Source: Cunninghamia lanceolata (lineage: Eukaryota > Streptophyta > Pinopsida > Cupressales > Cupressaceae). Taken from it: a stretch of 64,000 bases of DNA. Where the stretch lies: positions 5,704,001 to 5,768,000 of the forward strand of contig BSBN01000297.1 of the NCBI GenBank assembly GCA_027924645.1, read 5' to 3'. The notes under the pieces were generated by a model that saw nothing but the letters and a program-made list of their open reading frames with translations, was not told the DNA's origin and ran no database searches. Positions 11,091 through 23,842 of the stretch are shown here, one piece after another. Position numbers and translations under genes: made by a program. Numbering within the stretch: position 1 is the first letter of the stretch; the number at the start of each line of letters is the position of its first letter.

Positions 11091-14051
11091 ATTGACTTAC
11101 GCCTAGAAGTCACAACTACGGTGGAAACATAACACATTAGTACCAACATCAAAACTGATTCATTTCATAAAAAAAATAATATACACTAGTTTTCGTATGG
11201 AAAGGATTTATCTCACTAAAATATAAATTTATATACTCCATTTTAAACATAATCTACCCTTCTAATTTCCAATGTCACAATAGTAACACAATCAAGACTT
11301 ACATTTCAAAAAATGATTCCATAGTACATAAACCACTCGAAATCCTTACATGTTAGCGTTGACACCCATCAGTTTATTTCAGGACAAAGAAGACATTGCA
11401 CCCTTTTTAATCCTAACTAGTAGAAATTCTCTTATCATAAACATACAAAGTATTCAATTTCAAATGCACCACCATTACAATTCCTCTTCCAATTTGTTGT
11501 TAAGTGATCAATACTTCAGAATGCTACATTTTAACAAAATAACAACATAATTATACACATAAAGCACATGCTTTCCATCAAATATCCATCATTTATAAAC
11601 AAGACATTCCACTTTAATTATTGTACAACACTAAATCTCATAACATATTCAACAAAAGATCATGATTTTTCACCTTTTTAAAGCATGGTGACACGATTTG
11701 TCATTTCATAAGTATTATATTCATGATTCAACATACATTATTTACATACATACAAATTCACATCACAAGGTTACATAAGGGTCGATCTGGACACCAGAAA
11801 GCAACATACTAATCCATGATACATAATCCATGAGCCAAGACCCAAAATCCATCTCACATAATCCATACCTCGCACTTAGTGGCTTGTTGGTGTTAGGCCA
11901 CACATACAGGGAGAGTCCATCCAAACAAGACCACAATGACCTCTCTCTTGTTGTATAAGGTGGTTAGCCTCCAAGAGATAGTTATCACACATAGGTGGGT
12001 AGTGGGTCATAGTTGTATAACAGTCTCACATACCCCCATCCTTAAGGTTCCCTGCGTCTACTTCCTCGTATACACTCACCAAGTTTGTCTCATACATCCT
12101 TAGAGAGGAACCACAATATGACACATGGCCGACATCGAAAACAATAAGGATAAACTAGTTTAGCCACCAAAGTCAAAGAAAGATTAAATAAAAATTCAAT
12201 TTCAATAATAAAGCAAGAAATGTGCACAATTTCAACACTAAATCAAATGTAATCATGAGGGTTACTTGCAAATAAGATCACAAAGTGTGGCTAAACCATC
12301 ACAATCAAATATAAACAAAGTGTCAGCCTTCACAATCAATACAAAATCATCAATAACCATAAAGAGAGTCCACAATCTTTGAAATTGCACTGTACAACAC
12401 TGTGTGACTAGATACTAGCAACCAAACGAGGAAGGAGAGAACATCATCAGGCTATAGCAGTAGCCCTCATGTGGTGCGGAGTGAGTACGCCATCCACATG
12501 GCTCAGAGTGTACTCCTCAGCTACACCCTGCTTCGCATCATCATGCGGCATGGACTAGCCAAGTGGCTCACACACTCATGGGCTGCCCGCATGAAATGTG
12601 CACCTCAACTACATCCTGCATCACGTCTCAGCGCAGCATGGTCATACGCTAGCCAGAGAAGGCACGTACTAGTCGTATACCGCATGGCAGTGTTTCTGTG
12701 GCTCCGTAGAAGTAGGTACGTGCAAAATGTACCCCGCATAGTGACATCTTGTGGACAAGGCACATTCAGGTACTCACTGTAGCCAAAGGTATACATGGCT
12801 AGGACATACCCATATGCTAACTGACCCAAACACTGTTGAAAGCAAACATGAGGATCCCTCTATAAGTGTGCGAGGCCCCATTACACTCATCACACAAGTA
12901 GGCTATCATAACACAATCTCATAGTGCACATTTACATGTCTAAGCACGTGGCATCGTGTCCTTGAGCTAGCTCACTACCATCAGCAACATGGCATCATCA
13001 CCCGCACTATGTCAGAACATTAGTGAGGTGTGGCATCATATCCATTGCATCATGTTGGAACATGTGCAAATATGGTATATATAATGTATATATATGAGTA
13101 TAACAATGTGGGATTACTTGAGCTTCACCTGTCATACTGATGAGTTTAACTTGCTCCTACCAGCTCAATGCCCCTATAGGCGGCCAGGCATATACTAACC
13201 AACCAATGCTACTATACTCAAAAGTGTGGGGATTAGCCTAACACATATGGATCAGGTACCCTGATCCATCATAAGGGGAAGTAGTGAGTACTTTCCTCAG
13301 GTTAGGTTGAGCAGGGAACCGCTCTGTGCCATAATATGCATACATTGCACACTCTACCCAAGGAACTTTGTGGCTGCTACTACCCCTTCACGGACTGAGA
13401 GACTAGAGAACCAAAAGAAGAGAATCTATGAAACTAACTTTTGGCTACTCTTATATATAATTTTCAACCACACGCGGATTGACCCTCAATTAGGTAACAA
13501 ACATACAAATACACATGATGGCATGGTTAATTCCATACCTAAAATACAACATATTTCCCATAGGTGGGTATACAGTATCACCATCCCTTGGGCACACAAA
13601 GCAAGTACAGGGTATTCACAACACTCAACCAATGCATAGTTACTGGTTTCTCACATTTATAGGGGAAGATTACATTTATAAATACAATTTCATTACTGCT
13701 CAAGGATCACATACTATAAGTACATTTATTTCCATAACCAATGTGATTCCCTTTGCAAAGTCATAACATTACCGGTTATCCTTTTCCCTTTTCCAGTTTC
13801 CTTTCATTCTACTCTTTTTTCCACATATCACATGATGTTAAATGTCAATGTCATGATCATTGTGACCTCTTAACAACTCCATTTAAGCATCTCACATTCA
13901 CTTTTATTCTTTCAATCTAACATTCTATCCTCATAACATATGCATATGCAGACTAACTTTTCTTCACACAATAAGAATTTTACATAAGCACTATGGATTT
14001 TTATAAATACATCCAAGAATCATTAATATATGCATCCAGAGTTCAACAATT
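11091..14051 (-). other. Non-coding interior of element 2
   Basis: No retroviral protein motif in any frame. It is ACA-rich up to about 12400. At 12450-12830 there is a GC-richer part with two related blocks of about 85 bp, each running from GGCTCA to CTAGCC. At 13085-13105 there is a short TATATA run. Open frames at 12471-12829 on both strands overlap each other and look like chance. Confidence 0.55.
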
Positions 14052-16467
14052 TGTACACAAGTTCCAATTCTTTAGCGCCAGTTTGTAGACCAATTAATAA
14101 TTGATGTGCTCTCAAGATTTACACTATTTTAAAGCCAAGATTATGGAATAGAATCGAAAAAATAAGTAAAATTTCTAAATTAATTGTTTCAAAAGAATTG
14201 ATGAGGATATGTGCATCGAAAGAAGTTTCCAGTTTAAAACTTACAAAGAAATTGATGAGGATCAAAACCCTTGTGGGTGGTAACACTAAAGGTAGCAGTA
14301 TGAAACAAAAATAGGTTTGCATTGGAAATGAAAAAGATAGAGTTGAAATGCCTTGGTCAACATGTATGTGAAATGAAGATAGATAGACAAGGAGAAAGTA
14401 CTCATCAAATACATGCATTCAAAGATGGAATAATAACCCGTAACAATTGAAGGATATGCACAAAATGAAACCAATAAACTTACACTTTCAAGAAAACGTG
14501 ACTGGTAGGTTCAAGGAATAGGCTGATAGAAACAACCAAGTTAAGAGATTTCAGGCATGAATGTTATACGGTGTGAGACAATGCTAAGCACTATAGTACT
14601 CTCATGTCCAAAAGATCCTCAAAAGACATATGGATTAACATATGGTATCCAATTTGGGATGCAACATACCCAAATGGACAAGGCCAAGTACAAGTCCTCC
14701 CTAAACTTGACAAATTAGATAAACCATGGCTATGACATCTATGCTCCAGAAGGTCCCTAATTCTCCTATTTAATAAAAAAGGGCCAATTTCAATTAAGAT
14801 ATACCAGCACAAAGTACCCCTTGTATAAACTCCAGGGTCAAAATCTAGATAGACACATTACTATGTAGTATGTACTATTGGTTGACATGTTGCATACACA
14901 ATCTGGAGTGCAAATAGTTCTTAGTTTTGGCATCTAACCCAAAGGTATACCCTTGCCATGTCTCAAAAAGGAACAATTTACATTTTTTTTTTCTTTTCTT
15001 TTTTTAACAGGAAAACCAACACAAAGCCGAGAACTTCTTCCGTCAAACCTACAATCCCATCTTCAGCTCCCTCGCTCAACTTCCCCAAATTCAAACTCAA
15101 AAAGCTCGACGCAAGTTTAGAGGTTTCACTAAAACTGGCCAAAAAATTCACAGCTTAGGAGACCCACTAATTTTATCCTCAGATTCAAGACTGAGATTCA
15201 TCTTGATCCTTTGCAAGACTCTGTATGACAGAGGAGATATGCAAGAAGCCTGTTTTGAAGCACCCTGAGATATCAGTTCGAAACCCATTAGGGAATTATT
15301 TTCTTCGGTATCTTTGGCTAAGGGAGGTGGCACTATGAAGTGGGCAACACCCCAGAATTAGCGTTTGAGGGTATTTGTGATCTTTGAAAGATCTTTTCAC
15401 TCTGTTCATGTTAGATGAAGAGTTTTCTTCTTTTACCTCATGTAGGTCATCCCCATCATTGTGAATGTTGTGTGTTTGATCATTTTGCTCTTGAAAACAC
15501 CCTAAACTCTGTTATTAACAAATTTCTAAACCTACGGTGGTTGTGTAGATGTATGATAACCTGATGCTGGCAAATCACATAGGAAAATAGAATATACTTA
15601 ATTGCTAAAAGGACTTAAGAAACTTTCAAACAAATGTAATTTGGGATATAAAACCCTGTTGGATATGTATGCAAAATCCAAACAAATTGACTAGGTATAC
15701 GATCTACCTGACAAAAGGCCTCAAAGAGATGTCATCTCACGAAAAGTAGGGATCATAGAACATGCACGAAATGGTTGTAGATTGTCTCAATCAAATGTCA
15801 TCTCATGTGATACATTATTGCAAGATGTGTTCTGGTAGACATGCATGCAAAGTTGATGCAAACTGTTGGAAATAACACAGAGATATATCAACTCATGGAA
15901 TGCAACTATCAAAGCCTGAGCCAACATGCATACAGAATGTGGAAACACAAACATGACACTTGAATACAAGTTCAAATAGTGAATCAAAACATTGGTTTTT
16001 TGATATCAAAATAACAAATAAACATTTAGCAGTGAGAAGATAACAAAATCTTACATTTGCTTCAAAATAGAACTGAGATAAAATTTAGAAACAAGGAACC
16101 TAAATCCTAGTATTTAGCTGCGCTGAAAATTTGATGCCAGTTTCGAATGCTGGACTCCATTTGCTTGGTTGGCTATGGGGTTGATGTGACTCCCAGATCC
16201 ACTCCTGTAGCTCCAGCCTCCCTCCCAGTCCTTTTTCTAGAAGATTCCCCCCTTGCTATCTTACAATATGCTAAATATATCATTTTCCATCCCACAATAA
16301 CTCCTATCTAATTTTAGTTATTTTAGTATTTGCTAAATATAGGCTTTATGACAACACATAAATGAAATACATTTATTTTCATATTACTTTTATTAATTAT
16401 TCTCCAATTAAGTTGTTTATATTTCATAATTCCATCTTATGACATTAATTTATCTCTTTAATATTAC

Positions 16468-18881
16468 TGTTGACCCATTTTTTCCTCTATTCAGAGCCAA
16501 ATGGTCCACCTGGCATTTTCCCTGAAAATCCCTTGAAGAGGTCCCTATAAAGCAAATGCCAGATTTCCCAATGGGCCTTGCCTGGAAAACCTAACCATTG
16601 TGAAGAGCTTGAAAAAATAGGCAGGTTTGCTTTTTACAGTACCATGAAATTCGACCAAATAAAGAAGTTATCCATGATCAAAGTTTGGTCAAACATACAG
16701 TTTAAATATGCATTTGGCGGGCTTGAAAATCTCTATTGTCCTTAGGAAATGTTGAAAATTTTAAGTTTTAGGCATTTTTTGAATGTATAGCGGGCCAGGG
16801 AAAGACATATACATTTTGAGAATCTTTCGCAGATTCCCATGAATGTTCCAGGTTTGTATATTGGCGATATACAAGTAAAGATGCAAGTGAAACATATAAT
16901 GTATAAGATGTATTTTGGGGATATTCTTTCCAAGATTCCACAGTTGCATGTCGAAGGCTTGTATATTGCTTTGTGTGTTCGCAATATACAAGATAAAGTA
17001 TACAAGGGAAGCATACATTGTGCGCATATTCCTCAAGATTCCCTCTTTGTATGTCAGCAGGTTTATATATTGCATTGTATATTCGACATACAAAGCCCCA
17101 ATGTACATTTGCTACAGTGCCGCGGGGAAATATACAAAGGTTGTTGCAGAAAGGATATACAAAGGCATTTGTATGTTTCCAAGATACAGGAGGTGAGGTC
17201 CACCATATACAGGAGCTTTTGTATATCGGCGATATACAAAGTAAACATGCAAGTCAAGATGTGCAAAGGCAAAAAGGCAGTGTCATGTACATTCACAAGA
17301 TGCTACAATGGTTTGTATATGCAGTTGTATATTTGCATATATATAAGTTAACATACAAACCCAGACTCGATTGCATTTTTCAATGGTTTCATAAAGAGTT
17401 TCAGGTCCACGGCTTGTATATCAGTGTTGTATATGTCGATATGCAAGCAAAAGATACACAAAGGAAAAATGCAGTTTCCCAGTGCCACCAAAAATAGACC
17501 AACTCAACAGCAAATCAGGAGGTGCCACGTGGTAGCGGCGGATGCATATACAAAGGCTCTTGCATATGCAAGGCATTTTCAAATGCTTTTTGATAGCGAT
17601 TGTAGAAGCCTTTTGGTGCCAAAATGCAGAGATACATACAAAGTTTCCAAAGCATGCAAAGTCAGGATTTGAGGTATTTTCAGAGGGCGATATATACAGG
17701 TAGTTGACCAGATCTTTGATCGCCAATATCTTCCCCATTTCAGCGAATTTTGACATGCTGTAAGAGGCAAAAATGCTTGTTTTTGCCTCCTCTTTCATTT
17801 GAGCAGATTTTTGGGGGGACTTTCCAGTTTTCATTTTCCTGATCTAGCTTTGCATATTTCGGGTTGATTAGATGTTTCAACGGCTGCCTTGAAGTTTTGA
17901 GGGGTTTTTTCTCCTCACAGTGGCTCTGGTTGGTGCATTTCTACAGGTGCATTCATGGCATATGGACTCTTTGTCTCGCAGGACCAATTTCTGTGCGTTG
18001 GACGGCGACTTTGGGGATTGCTTCTCCATCCCCTATCATATCTCGTGTCCTAGCTGTCATTTTCCCCATTTTCTCCTAGCGACAACATGGCCCCTATCCC
18101 TTTACCATGCCTCTACCTATACTCTCCTCTTACTGGCATTTATGGCCTCGGTTCTATGAATGAGCGACTCCTTGTTTTCTGGCAGGAATCTGACCTATAA
18201 GTAGTGTAAAATCTCTTTTAAAAAAGGGGGATGGTATTTTTGGGGCTATTACGATGCTGAATTCCTTTTGTAGTAAGTCCATTTTAGTGTAACTGCAAGG
18301 ATAAGGGAATGTGACTCACTGTGCCTGAATCTAGCCTCTGCTGTCTTCCTTTACCCACCAATGAGTGCAATTAGCTAAATGGGTGTAATTCTACTATGAA
18401 ATGTTCTGCATTGTAACAGTTTTCTGGGCCTTCATGATTAATAGATGCTGATTTTTGCCTCTTTTATCTCTAAATTTTTGTGTTTCATTTGAAGTTTTAG
18501 TCTATTCTATGGGTAAAACGACCCCTCTATAGGTTTAGCTTTCATACCGAAGCCTCAAACCAGCCTTAAATCTGTGCAAATCTTTCTTTAGTAGCGAAAG
18601 AATCATTGTTGTGTTCACACTATGACCACCATCTCTCACTAAATCTAGTGTATAACCTTTTTTTTCCCTTCAGTTCCCCTTCTAACTCTTTCCCCTGCAA
18701 ACTTTTAGCACTAGATTTAGTATCATCATTCTAAGTAATAGGCTTGGAGCAAGGAACCAACCTTCTCTGGAGGTCTGATCTCATAACGCAAGGTCCCACA
18801 CTTCGAGATAATTCCAATGTTACTCCAGGTTGCATGAGGTGTCACAGCTACATGCAAAGGGTGCAAATCTGGGTGATAACA
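16468..18881 (+). repeat. 5' LTR of element 3
   Basis: TGTTGACCCA to GTGATAACA, 2414 bp, matching 25358-27787 throughout. Overlapping frames at 16742-17834 on both strands arise from palindromic GTATAT repeats and are not genes. The last part (about 18200-18881) would hold R and U5; no polyadenylation signal could be assigned with confidence. Confidence 0.93.
16854..17240. repeat. Array of short hairpins with TTGTATAT/ATATACAA arms
   Basis: Perfect stems occur at 16854-16874 (8-bp arms), 16958-16992 (12-bp arms, CTTGTATATTGC), 17045-17095 (11-bp arms, CTTTGTATGTC) and 17218-17240 (11-bp arms with a single-base loop). Unpaired GTATAT/ATATAC words lie between them and up to about 17640. The array is repeated in the 3' LTR (about 25740-26130) and a related one is in element 4. 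Confidence 0.85.
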
Positions 18882-18886
18882 GTTTC

Positions 18887-18904
18887 TAGCACGCCTGGTG
18901 GGAC
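18887..18904 (+). other. Primer-binding site of element 3 (putative)
   Basis: TAGCACGCCTGGTGGGAC starts five bases after the LTR. Element 4 has the near-identical TGGCACGCCCGGTGCGAT in the same place, so the expected TGG start (pairing with tRNA CCA) has become TAG here. I could not name the primer tRNA. Confidence 0.6.
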
Positions 18905-19228
18905 AAGAATTGAGAATTCTGAGTTCAAAATAATACATTTTGGTTACTGGTTTTGATGTGTAGCCAGTAATATTTGAACCTGTAAGAGGTTGAAATTTTA
19001 CATATCTGGTGACTCCAACTTTGGTCCAGCAGAACCGTTGTATCTCTGCTTATGAGAAGAATACCTACAAGAAGCAACGCTTCACCTTTTGAGTATCTAC
19101 AATTATCCCCACCCAGGAGAGGAGGGGTAGCAGTTGAGAAGCACAAGAATACTCACATCTAGCCCAGGAGAGCCAAGTTGACTCCCCCTGCTATTGGAGC
19201 TCACACTGCCTCAGGGACTAAAGCCACA

Positions 19229-20660
19229 ATGATTCTTGCGGTTAGAAATCAGCCCTTTGTGGCTTTCAATCAAGGCAGCCCATTGAATCTAGCTCAACAT
19301 GATGATATCCCTGTCACTGCCCTGAAGAGTTTACTATTTTTTCATGGTGAAGACTAGACTACTCCAACTGAGCATATCTAGGACATCACAAACCTGTGTG
19401 CTATCCATCACGTAACAATAGAAAATGTAGCAATTAGGCTACTCACAGCCTCCCTGAAGGGCAAAGCTTTACAGTGGTTTAGAAGCCTGCCGGTAAATTC
19501 CATAGATTCCTGGGATCGCTTGGGAGAGGAATTGTGCAATTTCTTCGCAGACAAATTAGATCACCTGTCGCTGGTGGAGTAGCTATCTACAATCAAAAGA
19601 TCCCCTCACGAGGTCATGTCAGATTTCAATCACTATTTCCAAAAGACATGGGATAGAATCCCACCAACGGTAAGACCTACAGCTGACCATGCATTTCTAT
19701 ATTTTTTGAGAGCATTAAATGGTGACATCTTGGTGATGATTCAATCCATGGGAGGGCTTTCCCTGCCATAGGCCTATACCATAGCCATTAGGGCTGAAAA
19801 TAGCCTCATTCAGGCTGGCAAAATTGCTCCTAGGCCACCTTTGTTGATTTTCCCCGCAATTCAACCACCAATCCCAACATATGTGCCCCCCATAGCTGTT
19901 ATACCTACTACCCAGCATTACCAGCAACTAATCTACAGACAAATAGGCCAGAAAATGCTACTCAAAATCAATCTTCTGAGTTACAAGAGATCAAGGGATT
20001 GTTGTAATCTTTTGGTAATGAGATGACAAATATGAAAAAGCAACAGTTCTAGAATAGATAGCCCTATCAACCACATAACCAAGGACAAAACCAGTCTTAT
20101 CAGGGACATAACCAACCTTGGCAAGTTAACAGGCCACCCTATCAGAATAACTATCAGGGGGTCAGACAGAATATGAACCAGAGGCCTTTTTAGCATTACA
20201 TTCCTGCATCCACCAGTGCCGTCAGTGACATTGTCCCTATTCAGAACAACTTGGCTTTTGATTGTGAATGGTGCTCTCCAAGCAATTAGCCGCACAATCA
20301 AGTAGCGCGTGGTGCTCTCCAAGCAATCAGCCAATCAAGCAGCGCGTCCAAGTGGAGCCACAAATCAGGCCCTAACAGTGCAAGATATTGCAACTCTGTA
20401 GCCAAGCGCATCTAATGAGAGGACTGTGCAGCAAATGGAAAAACCTCAGCATGACACTGCCTTCATGAATTGGCAGGAAAATGAGTTTTGTGGCATGAAT
20501 AGAGACTACACTCTAGTTGTAGCTAACACGAGAGCAAAAAGGAGGAGTTATGAGATGGATTAGGTGACAAATAGAAAAAAAGGATCCGCTGATCCTTCTA
20601 CATCTTAATTTCCCCGTGTGTTACAAAGAAATACTCAAGCGACAACTAAAGAGTAGCCTC
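19229..20660 (+). pseudogene. gag: Gag of element 3, broken
   Basis: Gag forms the virus-like particle and binds RNA. The start is taken as the ATG at 19229, 0.35 kb after the LTR and in the same frame as protease and RT. The core near 19440-19560 has the retrotransposon gag signature (LKGKALQWFRSLP, then a WDRL...FF segment). In-frame stops follow 'HGED', 'TEHI' and 'LSLVE', and there is a frame change near 19930. Beyond it lies a Q/N-rich stretch (about 19930-20280). I see no zinc knuckle. Assignment to Gag rests on this motif and its position before protease. Confidence 0.75.
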
Positions 20661-20662
20661 AG

Positions 20663-21424
20663 TTGCAGGCTGATATTGCTGCTGCCAAGCCACATCAGAA
20701 GGTAAGTATTACTGCACCTTTCAATATTATTGAGAATATGAAAAAGGCAAATGTGACGATGTCCATGTGGGATTCCTTGGTGATCCCGTGCCAAAAAGAC
20801 ATATTGCAATCTGCTCTGTCTAGTTTAAAAATGTTAGATGATACAAATATTGACCCAACCAAGATTGTCCTTACCAATTCGCCCCAAGATAGCAACAAAC
20901 AGCCAAGCCAGAGTGTCAAGCCACTCCCTTTTTACGTATCATTGATAATTGGAGACAAGCTAGTGCACAATTGCATGGTAGATAGTGGAGCAAGCAGTTC
21001 TGTGATGCCTAAACAAATTGCAGACCAATTAGGACTGAATTAACAGCCCCTAACCAAGGGTGTGCTCCAACTAGATGGCACGACTGTCAACACCATAGGT
21101 GTGATAAAGGACCTGAGACTTACCTTGCATACATGTCCAAACATTTCCATCACTCAGGAAGTGTTCATCATTGACCTTCCTCCTCATTTTGCCATGTGCC
21201 TGTCAAGGGAGTTCACGGCCAAGATAGGAGGATATTTATCCTCAGACTGGTCCCACATGTTTTTTAGGACCAGACATGGCACCAAATTAACCCTAAAGTC
21301 TGAGTTGCTTTCAAATCACCACATAGAACCCTACACACCAAGTGCCCTTAATGTAGATTGCCTTATCTCTGATGATCTCGAGCTTGCTACTACTCAGCAA
21401 CTACAAGCAGAAAGTGTACCATAG
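20663..21424 (+). pseudogene. Protease region of element 3
   Basis: The aspartic protease matures the Gag-Pol polyprotein. The active-site motif VDSGASSSVMP is near 20978-21010, preceded by a PFYVSLIIGDK strand and followed, after an in-frame TAA at 21041, by a second half with LQLDGTTVNTIG and a hydrophobic FIIDLPPHF strand. A second stop, TAG, is at 21422. It stays in one frame with gag before it and with the next RNase H domain. The stops are the kind produced by C-to-T change. The protein beyond about 21230 is linker without a recognised motif. Confidence 0.8.
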
Positions 21425-21445
21425 GTACTGTTAAGGGAGTGGGCC

Positions 21446-22000
21446 TTGGAAAATACTATTGATAGTTTTGAAGAACACACGCAAGAGTTTGGTATGGGAG
21501 TGTACATACTGCATGAGCCAGAATCAGAGATTCCAAGCCTTGTAAAAAGTTCAGAGTTACAGACGGAAGAGCAAGATCAAGTGTGGAAGATGTACTTTGA
21601 TCACTCTAGAAGTAGCAATGGGTCTGGTGGTGGTGTAATGCTGGTGTCTCCTCTTGGTGACAGGTATTATTCTGCCTTCCATTTTTCCTTTTCATGCACC
21701 AACAACACTGCCAAATATGAGTGGTTAATTCAAGGATTGCAATGGGCAAGAAAGAGGGGGATCGGCTGCTTACAGGTGTTCGAGGATAGTGAACTCATTG
21801 TAAATCAAGTAAGAGGATTGCATGCTACAAAAAATGATGTCTTGAAGTGCTACAAGCATAGGGTGTGGGACATGATTGAAGAGTTTGATGCTTTCAATCT
21901 GGTCTCTATTCCCAAAAATAAAAATTACCAAGCAGATAGGCTAGCAGCAATTGGGGCTCAATTTGACATCCCCAGTGATATTTAGAGGGAGAAGGTGTAG
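21446..22000 (+). pseudogene. Archaeal-type RNase H (aRNH) placed before RT, element 3
   Basis: RNase H removes RNA from RNA-DNA hybrids during reverse transcription. The domain spans about residues 50-175 of this frame: YFDHSRSSNGSGGGVMLVSP, then CTNNTAKYEWLI, FEDSELIVNQVRG and QADRLAAIGA. The aspartates of the first, third and fourth motifs are present. The usual glutamate of the TNN-AEYE motif is lysine here, so the domain was probably inactive in this copy. A TAG follows at about 21983. It is downstream of protease and upstream of RT, unlike element 6, where the same kind of domain is between RNase H and INT. Confidence 0.85.
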
Positions 22001-22090
22001 CCTCATGTAAAAGTAGTAAATAGACCCTCTATCCCAGACAATGACATTCATTGGCAGGTTTTCGAAAGTGATGAGCAAATCCTGCATATT

Positions 22091-23354
22091 TTGTTAGAAG
22101 AAGATGAATTTTCTATGGTGAACCAAGATAAACTCAAACAGCAGTATGGCAATGACCAAATTGTTCAGCTAAGGACAAACAACCTACCCAAGGGACTGGT
22201 GACATTGGAGTCTATCTTTGGCACTGATGATCAGATGAGGAAGACTAAAATCAGCATGCAAATAAAAGAGGAACACTACGAGCAGCTAGAGATTTTTAAG
22301 GGAAAACTCCTTAAAATTGGTAAAATCTGCTTAGCTGAGGACATAAGAACATTCATTACTCTATGCCATGAATTTGAAGATGTGTTTGCCTGGGATTATT
22401 CAGACCTAAAAGGATTTGACCCTCACATTGCCCAGCACACCATAGAACTAGAGCTAGGGGCAAAACCTGTAAGACAGAAACAAAGACCCCTAAATCCGAA
22501 GCTAGAGCCCCTGATGATTAAAGAACTGACTAAGCTGATCGAGGGGAAAATCATTTTTCCAATCAAACATACTTCTTGGGTCTCTAACCTCATCCTTGTG
22601 AGGAAAAAGAATGGGGAGATCAGATTGTGTGTTGATTTTAGGGATCTAAACGGAGCCTCCCTAAAGGACCACTACCCATTGCCTTCAATGGAACAAATTC
22701 TATAGGTAGTGGCTGGCTCGGAGAGATTCTCCTTGCTTGATGGATTTTCTGGTTATAATCAAGTGTTAGTCAAGGAGGAGGATCGGTATAAAACTGCTTT
22801 TACCACTAATTGGGGCACCATGGCCTACAAGAGAATGCCCTTTGGCCTATCAAATGTCAGTTCAATTTTTCAGAAGGCTATGGACATGGCTTTCAAAGGT
22901 TTGTTGTATAAGTTGGTGCTAGTATACCTCGATGACATAACTATTTTTTCCAAGAATGCATCTGAGCATTTATCTCATTTGAGGCAAGTGTTTGAGAGAT
23001 GCAGAGAGTTTGGGATATCTCTCAATCCCAAAAAAATGCTTTTTTGCTGTGCATGAGGGTAAGTTGTTAGGACACATCATCTCTAAAGAAGGCATCACCA
23101 TTGATACAGAGAGGGTAAAGGCTATTCTGGAGTTGCCCTTACCTAGCCACAAGAAGGGACTTCAAAGCTTCATTGGCAGAATTAATTTTCTGCAAAGGTT
23201 TATACTAGACATTGCAAATCTTCTGAAGCCCTTGACGTCCATGTTAAAAAAGAATACAGTTTTTAGCTGGACGAAGGAAGCCAGGCTAAGCTTCGAGTCC
23301 ATAAAAGAGGCGCTCTCATCTACACCAACTCTAGTAAACCCAGATTTCTCCAAG
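22091..23354 (+). pseudogene. pol: Reverse transcriptase of element 3
   Basis: Copies the element RNA into DNA. Recognisable blocks in order: VFAWDYSDLKG (upstream), KPVRQKQRPLNP, LVRKKNGEIRLCVDFRDLN, the break by TAG at 22703, then FSLLDGFSGYNQV, AFTTNWGTMAYKRMPFGLSN and the catalytic YLDD motif near 22925. A one-base gain in a run of seven A at 23030-23036 shifts the frame. The thumb and connection (KLLGHIISKEGI, LQSFIGRINFLQRF) continue in the new frame to about 23354. The break at 22703 falls where glutamine is usual, so CAG-to-TAG is likely. Identity is firm; function is lost. Confidence 0.92.
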
Positions 23355-23840
23355 CATTTTATTTTATATGCTTATGGTGGTCTGGATACCATTTCTGCAA
23401 TCTTGGTACAACAACAGAAGGAAGAATTTGAATAGCTAGTTGCTTTTTTCAGACAGGGCTTAGAAGAGTATGAACAGAGATACAGCTTCATTGAGAAGCA
23501 TGTCCTTGCAGTGGTGAGGAGCCTAAAGAAATTTAGGCATCTTATTTCAAATAATAAGATACATTTGATGGTCGGTCACCCCAGTGTGAAGGAGTTCCTA
23601 TTAAGCAAAGACGTCAATGAGAAAAGAGCTGGTTGGATTACCAAGGTTATGGAGTATGATGTTGACATCAAAATAACCAAGCTTGTCTGAGGAAGAGGAC
23701 TCAACGAACAACTCGCTGCTAGTTCAGAAAGTGAAGTAAGCAAGGAAGAAGTGGCATTTCTGGCCATAGAAGATGAGCATCGGGCTGGTGCTGCAGTAGC
23801 AAGCATAGGTTGGGTTAGTAGTATGATCCATTTTTTTGTA
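23355..23840 (+). pseudogene. RNase H (gypsy-type, C-terminal to RT) of element 3
   Basis: The usual second enzyme domain of gypsy pol. It starts near ILYAYGGLDTISAIL and continues through a TAG at about 23433 into LEEYEQRYSFIEKHVLAVV and KFRHLISNNKIHLMV, then the ERAGW-like block and GRGL after a TGA near 23688. The first catalytic aspartate seems replaced by glycine or tyrosine (YAYGG). A frame change near 23840 leads to integrase. Confidence 0.8.
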
Positions 23841-23842
23841 GA

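Noticed and set aside
12471..12829. Open frames of 103 and 74 codons in the GC-richer part of element 2
   Set aside because: They overlap on opposite strands and contain local duplications; there is no domain or codon signal.
16854..17240. Repeated hairpins considered as a CRISPR-like array
   Set aside because: Units vary in length and spacing, there are no constant repeats with unique spacers, no cas genes, and the context is a plant LTR.
16742..17834. Overlapping open frames up to 170 codons on both strands in the element 3 LTR, seen again at 25632-26734
   Set aside because: They read through palindromic GTATAT/ATATAC repeats, which suppress stops in several frames. Products are repetitive, match nothing, and recur only because the LTR is duplicated.
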